Positions 1 to 4,744 of a stretch of 5,822 bases of DNA are shown here, one piece after another; positions within the stretch are counted from its first letter, which is position 1; each line of letters begins with the position of its first letter. The notes under the pieces are model-generated. The model ran no database searches and was not told where the DNA came from. It saw only the letters and a list, made by a program, of their open reading frames with translations. Both the position numbers and the translations under genes were made by a program. The DNA comes from Flavobacteriaceae bacterium (GTDB lineage: Bacteria; Bacteroidota; Bacteroidia; Flavobacteriales; Flavobacteriaceae): the NCBI GenBank assembly GCA_008081175.1, contig VMCW01000007.1, positions 1 through 5,822 on the forward strand. The letters run 5' to 3'.

Positions 1-174
1 ACGCACTACTTGGCTGGGCAGTACGTTTATTTTATGCAGTAGTTCTTTCAGTTCTTTTTTGGAAAGTGGCTTTTCAAGATACAGAATGACCTCATGGTCT
101 ATAGATCGCTCTTGCAGTAACTGCAATGCTTCTCTAGATTTTCTGCAACGGGGATTGTGATAAATTTGTAACAA
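1..174 (-). CDS. arsC: ArsC/YfgD-family thioredoxin-fold reductase, N-terminal 58 codons (runs off the window)
   Basis: The minus-strand frame reads (M)LQIYHNPRCRKSREALQLL and continues with an ILYLEKPLSKKEL stretch. This matches the start of the ArsC family (glutaredoxin-dependent arsenate reductases and the related YfgD group). The first beta strand leads into HNPRC, with the catalytic Cys at residue 10 and Arg/Lys/Ser following, and the LYLE-x-P motif comes at about residues 36-41. The C-terminal half, including the arginines that hold arsenate, is outside the window, so arsenate reduction cannot be told apart from the uncharacterised YfgD-like role. The start is TTG at 172-174: it is the only ATG, GTG or TTG between the in-frame stop at 226-228 and the conserved region, and it places the Cys where the family has it. 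The gene begins 41 bases past the rplT stop, with a terminator in between. No ars regulator or transporter is visible nearby. Confidence 0.85.
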   Translation of the reverse strand, partial: MLQIYHNPRCRKSREALQLLQERSIDHEVILYLEKPLSKKELKELLHKINVLPSQVVR

Positions 175-184
175 AAGGAAGTGT

Positions 185-211
185 AAAAAAAAACTACCCG
201 AAGGTAGTTTT
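185..211 (-). terminator. Intrinsic terminator of the thrS-infC-rpmI-rplT operon
   Basis: Read on the minus strand, a 9-bp perfect stem (AAAACTACC at 211-203 with GGTAGTTTT at 198-190) encloses a TTCG loop (202-199). The closing pair makes the very stable C(UUCG)G tetraloop. A run of nine T (193-185) begins in the 3' arm and continues past it. The hairpin starts 4 bases after the rplT stop codon, as expected for the end of a ribosomal protein operon. The T-run is on the minus-strand side only, so it acts on rplT transcripts. Confidence 0.93.
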
Positions 212-215
212 AAAT

Positions 216-560
216 TTATTTTATCTTATCGACTATGGCTTTAAAAGCTTCTGGATGGTTCATTGCTAAGTCTGCAAGAACTTTTCTGTTTAAGTCAATG
301 TTATTTGCTTTCACTTTACCCATGAATTGGCTGTATGACATTCCGTTTAATCGTGCACCGGCATTGATACGTGCTATCCATAAGGCTCTGAAATTTCTCT
401 TTTTTACTCTGCGGTCTCTGTATGCGTAAAGCATCGCTTTGTCTACCGCATTTTTAGCTACAGTCCAAACGTTTTTACGACGTCCAAAAAAACCTTTGGC
501 TTGTTTTAATACTTTTTTTCTACGAGCTCTTGAAGCTACTGAATTTACTGATCTAGGCAT
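216..560 (-). CDS. rplT: 50S ribosomal protein L20
   Basis: A 114-residue basic protein of normal L20 length. It starts MPRSVNSVASRARRKK and has the long Arg/Lys-rich N-terminal helix (about 1-58). The L20 signature KKRNFRALWIARINAGAR follows at 53-70, and the globular C-terminal part (about 71-114) contains GMSYSQFM and NRKVLADLA. L20 binds 23S rRNA early and is needed for assembly of the large subunit. The ATG at 558-560 begins exactly at the conserved MPR. It is the last gene of the thrS-infC-rpmI-rplT block and lies 72 bases after rpmI, a wider gap than the others in the operon, with a terminator immediately downstream. In E. coli and Bacillus L20 represses its own operon by binding the mRNA. 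I cannot recognise such a site here, so regulation by L20 is only a family-based possibility. Confidence 0.98.
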   Translation of the reverse strand: MPRSVNSVASRARRKKVLKQAKGFFGRRKNVWTVAKNAVDKAMLYAYRDRRVKKRNFRALWIARINAGARLNGMSYSQFMGKVKANNIDLNRKVLADLAMNHPEAFKAIVDKIK

Positions 561-632
561 TTCTATTTTGTGTTTTTGAAGGAGGCGGTATTTCTACACT
601 TTTAAGGCCTGACTTCGGGTTAATAAATAATT

Positions 633-830
633 TTAAACCAATCGCAATTGCTCCTTGATGTTTTGGGCATCACTTTCGTGAACCAAACCAGAGTGAGTCA
701 ATTTTAACTTTCTTTTCTTTGATTTTTTAGTCAAGATGTGACTCTTGAATGCATGTTTGCGCTTTATTTTACCGCTTCCTGTTAATTTGAAGCGCTTTTT
801 AGCACTTGATTTTGTTTTCATTTTAGGCAT
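633..830 (-). CDS. rpmI: 50S ribosomal protein L35
   Basis: A 65-residue, very basic protein matching L35 in length and sequence. MPKMKTKSSAKKRFKLTGSG at the N-terminus contains the family signature at 4-15, then KIKRKHAFKSHIL, a lysine-rich stretch, and a C-terminal helix (about 52-65). It is a structural component of the 50S subunit. The start is the ATG at 828-830, where the conserved MPKMKT begins. The frame stays open for 11 more codons upstream, but those would overlap the end of infC and have no counterpart in L35. With this start the gap to infC is 13 bases, which fits co-transcription and perhaps translational coupling. No clear Shine-Dalgarno sequence is seen, which is normal for Bacteroidota. 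Confidence 0.97.
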   Translation of the reverse strand: MPKMKTKSSAKKRFKLTGSGKIKRKHAFKSHILTKKSKKRKLKLTHSGLVHESDAQNIKEQLRLV

Positions 831-843
831 GACGTCTCTTTTT

Positions 844-1398
844 TTATTTTTTCTTAGGGGCAATGAACATAATCATTTTTTTACCCTCTAAAATTGGCAT
901 TTGTTCTACTTTACCGATCTCCTCTAAATCCTGCGCCAATCGCAGTAATAAGATTTGACCTTTTTCTTTAAAAACGATGGAACGACCTTTAAAGAAAACA
1001 AATGCTTTTAATTTCGCTCCTTCTTTGAGGAATTTTTCAGCGTGTTTTCTTTTGAACTCATAGTCGTGCTCATCCGTGTTAGGGCCAAAACGAATTTCTT
1101 TTACCACAATTTTGGTGGATTTCGCTTTAAGGGCTTTATCACGTTTTTTTTGTTCGTACAAAAATTTCTTGTACTCCAATATTTTACAAACAGGAGGGGA
1201 AGCTTTTGGTGAAATTTCAACTAGATCGAGTTCCAATTCTTGGGCTAGAGCGAGTGCTTTACTCAATGAATAAACACCAACTTCTACATTGTCACCCACA
1301 AGGCGTACCTCCTGAGCAATAATTTTTTGGTTGATCCTATGAGGATCCTCCTTAAAAACCCTTCCTGGGTTGTTCGATCTTCTTCTACGTATTGCTAT
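844..1398 (-). CDS. infC: Translation initiation factor IF-3 with a probable AUA start codon
   Basis: IF3 binds the 30S subunit, prevents premature 50S joining and checks the start codon and initiator tRNA. The frame gives 184 residues, the usual IF3 size: a basic leader (AIRRRRS, 2-8), the IF3 N-domain from about residue 21 (HRINQKIIAQEVRLVGDN), the signature CKILEYKKFLYEQKKR at about 71-86 leading into a Lys-rich linker, and the C-domain from about 98 (VKEIRFGP, FKRKHAEKFLKEGAKLKAF, GQILLLRLAQDLEE, MIMFIAPKKK). An in-frame stop lies at 1423-1425, and from there to GTG 1297-1299 there is no ATG, GTG or TTG. That GTG is Val34 inside the conserved RLVGDN, so starting there would delete the beginning of the N-domain. 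ATA at 1396-1398 gives an IAIRRR beginning resembling flavobacterial IF3 as I recall it, and lies 17 bases after the thrS stop. The family is certain; the exact start is inferred. Confidence 0.93.
   Translation of the reverse strand: MAIRRRRSNNPGRVFKEDPHRINQKIIAQEVRLVGDNVEVGVYSLSKALALAQELELDLVEISPKASPPVCKILEYKKFLYEQKKRDKALKAKSTKIVVKEIRFGPNTDEHDYEFKRKHAEKFLKEGAKLKAFVFFKGRSIVFKEKGQILLLRLAQDLEEIGKVEQMPILEGKKMIMFIAPKKK
1333..1371 (-). promoter_or_regulatory. Two adjacent small hairpins around an AAGGAGG motif inside the infC 5' coding region
   Basis: On the minus strand AACCC-AGGAA-GGGTT (1371-1357) is followed by TTT and then AAGGAGG (1353-1347). After that comes GATCCT-CAT-AGGATC (1347-1333), a 6-bp stem with a 3-base loop. 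GAGGATCCTC (1350-1341) is also a perfect 10-base palindrome, so the purine-rich AAGGAGG can be partly sequestered by pairing. All of this lies in codons 10-22 of infC, just after the proposed AUA start. It could affect translation of infC or be a by-product of the coding sequence. Only the sequence symmetry is seen. Confidence 0.3.
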
Positions 1399-1415
1399 GT
1401 TACTTTCTTTTTTAG

Positions 1416-3362
1416 TTAAACTTCAAAGGTAGCTTGACTCTCCTTTATTTCTTTTTTTAGTTGTTCTACAACCTGTTCTATCCCAAAACTTCCAATGTCA
1501 CCTTCCTGATGCTTTCGCAATGAAACGGTTTCATTTTCAGCTTCTTTTTCGCCTAGGATAATCATGTAGGGCACTTTGGACAATTCGGACTCTCGAATTT
1601 TTTTCCCAATGGTCTCATTACGATCATCTAAGAGGGCGCGAATTTCGTGATTTTCTAAGAAACTTAAAACTTTTTGAGCGTAATTTTTATGTTTTTCACT
1701 GACACAGAGAATATTTACCTGATGAGGCATCAACCACAAGGGGAAATTTCCTCCTGTATGCTCTAGTAGAATTGCCACAAAACGCTCCATACTTCCGAAA
1801 GGAGCACGGTGAATCATTACGGGTCGGTGTAGTTCATTGTCGCTGCCTTTGTAGGTCAATTCAAAACGTTCCGGCAGGTTGTAGTCTACTTGTATGGTGC
1901 CCAATTGCCATTTTCTACCCAACGCATCTTTGACCATAAAATCCAATTTTGGACCGTAGAAGGCGGCTTCTCCTGTTTCGATGACATAATCCAAGTTTTT
2001 TTCTTTGGCTGCATTGATGATGGCCTGCTCTGCAAGCTCCCAGTTTTTAGTAGCTCCAATGTATTTTTCTGGTTTTTCAGGATCGCGGAGCGAGACTTGT
2101 GCTGTAAAGTTTTCAAAACCTAAGGAGCTGAAAACATACAGTACCAAATCAATTACTTTTTTAAACTCTTCATCCAGTTGCTCTGGCATACAGAAAATAT
2201 GCGCATCGTCTTGAGTAAAGCCACGTACTCTCGTTAAACCGTGCAACTCACCACTTTGTTCGTAGCGGTATACCGTTCCAAATTCAGCATAGCGTTTTGG
2301 TAAATCGCGATAGCTCCAGGGTTTGGTTTTGTATATTTCACAGTGATGCGGACAGTTCATAGGCTTGAGCAAAAATTCCTCACCTTCTGCAGGGGTTTGT
2401 ATGGGCTGGAAACTGTCTGCACCGTATTTTTCATAGTGTCCGGAGGTCATGTAAAGTTCTTTGTTTCCGATATGAGGGGAAATCACTTGTTCATAACCTG
2501 CTCTGGCTTGTGCTTTTTTGAGGAAATTTTCCAAACGTTCGCGAAGGGCGGTTCCTTTGGGTAACCATAGGGGCAACCCTTGACCCACCTTCTGGGAGAA
2601 GGTAAAAAGTTCCAGTTCTTTACCCAGCTTTCTGTGGTCTCTTTTTTTGGCTTCTTCCAAAAGCGCGAGGTATTCGGTAAGCTCTTTTTGTTTGGGAAAT
2701 GAGATGCCGTAAATCCTTGTAAGCTGAGGCTTGGTTTCATCTCCACGCCAGTAGGCACCAGCCACACTGAGGAGTTTTACTGCTTTTACAAAACCGGTAT
2801 GAGGAATGTGTCCGCCTCGGCACAAATCAGTAAAGTCTGCATGATCACAAAAGCTAATGGTGCCGTCCTCAAGGTTTTCTATAAGTTCTAGCTTAAAGGG
2901 ATTTTGCTCTTTTTGATAAAAGGCGAGTGCCTCTGCTTTGCTGCTCATTCGCATTTTAAATTCAAACTTTTCTCGAGCAAAGTCTAAAAATTGTTTTTCC
3001 AGCGTAGGAAGGTCCTTTTCTGAAAAGGAGGCAGTGCCAAAATCTACATCGTAGTAAAAACCGTTTTCAATGGCGGGTCCTATGGTAAGCTTCGCATCAG
3101 GATAAAGTGCTAGTATACTTTGAGCAAGGAGGTGGGCAGAGGAGTGCCAAAAAGCCGTTTTCCCCTCTTGATCGTTCCAGGTATAAAGGCGTAAATCACC
3201 ATCTTCTCCTAGTGGAGTAACAGCCTCTACCGTTTTGCCATTGAAGGAGGCAGACAATACGTTTCTTGCGAGTCCCTCACTGATACTTTGTGCGATTTCT
3301 AAAGCAGTGGTGCCCTTTTCGTAAGTACGAATCGATTGGTCAGGAAAACGAATTTCAATCAT
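1416..3362 (-). CDS. thrS: Threonyl-tRNA synthetase
   Basis: A 648-residue class II synthetase that charges tRNA-Thr and edits Ser-tRNA-Thr. The domains are complete: TGS (about 1-63), the editing domain with HSSAH (73-77) and CRGGH (181-185), the catalytic core (about 245-535), and the anticodon-binding domain (about 543-640; QVNILCVSEKH, LLDDRNETIGKKIRE, VPYMIILGEKE). Zinc ligands are recognisable at Cys337 (KPMNCPHH), His388 (QDDAHIF) and His518. Motif 2 spans about 363-381 (TVYRYEQSGELHGLTRVRG) and motif 3 is HRAPFGSMERF at 518-528. The start is ATG 3360-3362, because MIEIRFPDQS is the usual beginning of the TGS domain. An upstream in-frame extension to 3449 would run through the promoter and into the previous gene. 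Its own promoter lies at 3414-3383, leaving a leader of only about 15 bases, so there is no room for a T-box or threonine attenuator. infC follows after 17 bases. Confidence 0.98.
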   Translation of the reverse strand: MIEIRFPDQSIRTYEKGTTALEIAQSISEGLARNVLSASFNGKTVEAVTPLGEDGDLRLYTWNDQEGKTAFWHSSAHLLAQSILALYPDAKLTIGPAIENGFYYDVDFGTASFSEKDLPTLEKQFLDFAREKFEFKMRMSSKAEALAFYQKEQNPFKLELIENLEDGTISFCDHADFTDLCRGGHIPHTGFVKAVKLLSVAGAYWRGDETKPQLTRIYGISFPKQKELTEYLALLEEAKKRDHRKLGKELELFTFSQKVGQGLPLWLPKGTALRERLENFLKKAQARAGYEQVISPHIGNKELYMTSGHYEKYGADSFQPIQTPAEGEEFLLKPMNCPHHCEIYKTKPWSYRDLPKRYAEFGTVYRYEQSGELHGLTRVRGFTQDDAHIFCMPEQLDEEFKKVIDLVLYVFSSLGFENFTAQVSLRDPEKPEKYIGATKNWELAEQAIINAAKEKNLDYVIETGEAAFYGPKLDFMVKDALGRKWQLGTIQVDYNLPERFELTYKGSDNELHRPVMIHRAPFGSMERFVAILLEHTGGNFPLWLMPHQVNILCVSEKHKNYAQKVLSFLENHEIRALLDDRNETIGKKIRESELSKVPYMIILGEKEAENETVSLRKHQEGDIGSFGIEQVVEQLKKEIKESQATFEV

Positions 3363-3382
3363 AATGTTGTTTAAAAGCTGTG

Positions 3383-3414
3383 CAAAGATAGTGGGTCTTG
3401 TGTTGGGATACAAC
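3383..3414 (-). promoter_or_regulatory. Bacteroidota-type promoter of the thrS operon
   Basis: On the minus strand TATCTTTG (3390-3383) matches the -7 consensus TAnnTTTG exactly. It is preceded by a 20-base spacer and GTTG (3414-3411), a three-of-four match to the -33 box TTTG. Consensus spacing is about 19-21. Transcription would start near 3377, about 15 bases before the thrS ATG. The promoter lies between the stop of the upstream membrane protein gene and thrS, so thrS-infC-rpmI-rplT can be transcribed on its own. Confidence 0.75.
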
Positions 3415-3420
3415 GTCCTA

Positions 3421-3654
3421 CTAAAGATTCCTTTTTTTTCGTTCTCCAAGAAGGGCTTTTACCAGCGTTTTAATACCCGAAAAGCCATAGTAAAATGCCA
3501 TTACTAACATTACTAAACCGAGAATAAGCACAGGAAAATAAAAAGGGTGATCTTGATTTTTAAACGCCTGATGTACTACTACAGGACCCGTAAAACAACA
3601 AAGTAAGCAAAACGCCATTTTTTTTAATCCCTTTTGAAGTAAAGCTTTGTTCAT
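3421..3654 (-). CDS. Small two-helix membrane protein, probably DUF6095 family
   Basis: A 77-residue protein with two hydrophobic stretches, about 12-30 (containing FTGPVVVHQAF) and 38-59 (FYFPVLILGLVMLVMAFYYG). They are separated by a short polar loop, FKNQDHP (31-37). A basic tail, ERKKRNL, ends the protein. The pattern KGLKK, then a membrane segment, GP-x-V, a FKNQDHP-type loop and a second segment resembles the flavobacterial DUF6095 family from memory. No function is known to me. By the positive-inside rule both ends are probably cytoplasmic. Cys16, Cys19 and Cys20 lie in the first helix; no lipobox is seen. The start is ATG 3652-3654. A TATCTTTA box lies 18 bases upstream and a stronger promoter further up (3838-3806). 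The stop is 6 bases from the -33 box of the thrS promoter, with no terminator between, so readthrough into thrS is likely. Confidence 0.8.
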   Translation of the reverse strand: MNKALLQKGLKKMAFCLLCCFTGPVVVHQAFKNQDHPFYFPVLILGLVMLVMAFYYGFSGIKTLVKALLGERKKRNL

Positions 3655-3672
3655 TGTTGATGGCTTGGACAG

Positions 3673-3680
3673 TAAAGATA
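3673..3680 (-). promoter_or_regulatory. Possible -7 box upstream of the DUF6095-like gene
   Basis: TATCTTTA on the minus strand differs from TAnnTTTG only in the last base and ends 18 bases before the ATG at 3654. This is similar to the arrangement at thrS. No TTTG-like -33 box is present at the expected distance, so it is weaker than the thrS promoter and could be chance in AT-rich DNA. Confidence 0.3.
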
Positions 3681-3723
3681 CTAAAATGAGTTTGTGGTTT
3701 TTTTATATGGACGTCTGTTTTCT

Positions 3724-3774
3724 TTAGCTTTTTTGTTGGCGATGAATGTCGGGTAAAAGCCGTAGGTTTTTCAT
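3724..3774 (-). CDS. Possible 16-codon small ORF in the murQ-DUF6095 spacer
   Basis: The minus strand reads ATG at 3774-3772 and stops with TAA at 3726-3724, giving MKNLRLLPDIHRQQKS. It lies about 25 bases after the start site predicted from the promoter at 3838-3806, so it would be the first ORF on that transcript. It might be a leader peptide or a very small protein. No ribosome binding site or homologue is recognised, and a 16-codon ORF easily arises by chance. The rest of the 169-base spacer holds no other convincing gene. Confidence 0.2.
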   Translation of the reverse strand: MKNLRLLPDIHRQQKS

Positions 3775-3805
3775 AAAGAGAGACAGATTTGGGAGCTGTA
3801 CTACT

Positions 3806-3838
3806 CAAATATAGAAAATATTTCTAGAAGTTGTTAAA
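3806..3838 (-). promoter_or_regulatory. Bacteroidota-type promoter overlapping the 3' end of murQ
   Basis: TATATTTG (3813-3806, minus strand) matches the -7 consensus TAnnTTTG exactly. TTTA (3838-3835), one base off the -33 box, lies 21 bases upstream. The predicted start is near 3799, which gives a leader of about 145 bases before the DUF6095-like gene. The -33 box lies within the last codons of murQ. Confidence 0.5.
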
Positions 3839-4639
3839 TGCATTAATAGCCCCACGGATGTTTTTGTGTTTTTCCAATAAGTCTTTTGCTGTTTCAAGAG
3901 ATACGTTGAGTTCCTCCATTACAATACGTTGTGCACGATCCACAAGCTTATTGTTTTTAAGCTGCATGTCTACCATTTTATTGCCTTTTACATGACCCAA
4001 TTGGATCATGGTAGCGGTGGTGATGCTATTGAGTATTAATTTTTGCGCCGTTCCTGCTTTCATACGGGAGCTGCCTGTAAGAAATTCAGGACCTACTATG
4101 ACTTCTATCGGGTAGTCACTTACTGCTGCAAGTGGGCTATTGAGATTACAGGCAATACAACCAGTAGGAATACCGTATTCTTGGGCTTTAGCTAAACCTC
4201 CAACCACGTAAGGTGTCGTACCGGAAGCTGCTATTCCAATTAAAATGTCTTTTGGAGAGATCTTATATTTCTCTAGATCTTTCCAGGCCTGTTGGGTATC
4301 GTCTTCTGCATGTTCTACGGAGTTTCGTAGGGCGTGATCTCCACCAGCAATTAGACCCACCACTTGGTCTGGAGAGGTTCCGTAGGTGGGTGGACATTCT
4401 GAGGCATCTAAAACCCCAAGACGACCGCTTGTACCTGCTCCAATATAAAACAGGCGCCCCCCGTTTTTGAGTTGTTCCACCACTTTTGTAATCAATGCTT
4501 CCGTTTGGTCCCTAACAGCTCCTACTGCCGCTACAGCCTTTTGGTCCTCTTGATGCATCCCTTCAAGTAGTTCTTTGATGCTCTTTTTTTCTAAATCGTT
4601 ATGAAGAGAATCAGACTCTGTTATTTTTTTAAATGTCAT
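3824..4639 (-). CDS. murQ: N-acetylmuramic acid 6-phosphate etherase
   Basis: MurQ cleaves the lactyl ether of MurNAc-6-phosphate to give GlcNAc-6-phosphate and D-lactate in the cytoplasm, a step of cell-wall sugar recycling. The 271-residue protein has a single SIS (sugar isomerase) domain. Key motifs are YIGAGTSGRLGVLDASECPPTYG (65-87) and TGSSRMKAGTAQK (188-200). The two catalytic glutamates of E. coli MurQ (Glu83 and Glu114) correspond to Glu81 in ECPPTYG and Glu112 in EHAEDD, with the same spacing of 31. It is shorter than the E. coli enzyme (298), mainly at the ends, and looks complete. The start, ATG 4637-4639, precedes the usual TESDSLHNDLEKKS beginning. No murP, anmK, nagZ or nagA neighbour is visible, so the source of MurNAc-6-phosphate is not shown here. 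It follows the icd terminator and has no clear terminator of its own. Confidence 0.97.
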   Translation of the reverse strand: MTFKKITESDSLHNDLEKKSIKELLEGMHQEDQKAVAAVGAVRDQTEALITKVVEQLKNGGRLFYIGAGTSGRLGVLDASECPPTYGTSPDQVVGLIAGGDHALRNSVEHAEDDTQQAWKDLEKYKISPKDILIGIAASGTTPYVVGGLAKAQEYGIPTGCIACNLNSPLAAVSDYPIEVIVGPEFLTGSSRMKAGTAQKLILNSITTATMIQLGHVKGNKMVDMQLKNNKLVDRAQRIVMEELNVSLETAKDLLEKHKNIRGAINAFNNF

Positions 4640-4643
4640 GTGT

Positions 4644-4651
4644 TAAAGATA
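4644..4651 (-). promoter_or_regulatory. Possible -7 box of murQ, almost touching the start codon
   Basis: TATCTTTA on the minus strand is one base from TAnnTTTG and ends only 4 bases before the murQ ATG. If it is used, the mRNA would begin at or within the start codon and be nearly leaderless. No TTTG-like -33 box is found at 19-21 bases upstream, which keeps confidence low. murQ needs some promoter here because the icd terminator lies just upstream. Confidence 0.3.
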
Positions 4652-4692
4652 AGAAGCAATTAGGAAATACTTTGCGCATTGCCGTAAATTAA

Positions 4693-4720
4693 AACACCCC
4701 GACTTAAGAGTCAGGGTGTT
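4693..4720 (-). terminator. Hairpin terminator downstream of icd
   Basis: On the minus-strand RNA, AACACCCUGACU (4720-4709) pairs with AGUCGGGGUGUU (4704-4693) around a CUUA loop, giving 12 continuous pairs including one U-G wobble. The 3' arm runs into TTTTAATTT. In plus-strand RNA the same position is a C-A mismatch, so the fold favours the minus strand, matching icd, which stops 24 bases upstream. A T-run also flanks the other side (4723-4728), so some two-way activity is possible. Confidence 0.85.
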
Positions 4721-4744
4721 GGTTTTTTAGAGACAAACAAAGGA

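Noticed and set aside
831..863. 11-residue N-terminal extension of rpmI
   Set aside because: It overlaps the end of infC, and L35 proteins begin at MPKMKT-like sequence, which is at 830.
1297..1299. GTG as the start of infC (151-residue IF3) with a good upstream AGGAGGT
   Set aside because: It is the Val of the conserved RLVGDN motif, and IF3-like sequence (HRINQKIIAQEVR) continues in frame upstream. A 151-residue product would lack the first strand of the N-domain.
1890..2564. Several plus- and minus-strand ORFs of 69-94 codons inside thrS
   Set aside because: They are shadows of thrS in other frames. thrS has every expected motif there, and none of the shadows has a recognisable domain.
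3363..3382. Threonine T-box or attenuator leader before thrS
   Set aside because: The predicted leader is only about 15 bases, too short for any riboswitch-type structure.
3363..3449. 29-residue N-terminal extension of thrS
   Set aside because: ThrRS normally starts directly at the TGS domain. The extension would read through the promoter box at 3390-3383 and overlap the end of the membrane protein gene.
3560..3808. 82-residue minus-strand ORF overlapping the DUF6095-like gene
   Set aside because: Its start is a TTG inside a promoter box, it overlaps more than a third of a better gene in another frame, and its composition is unlike a folded protein or known family.
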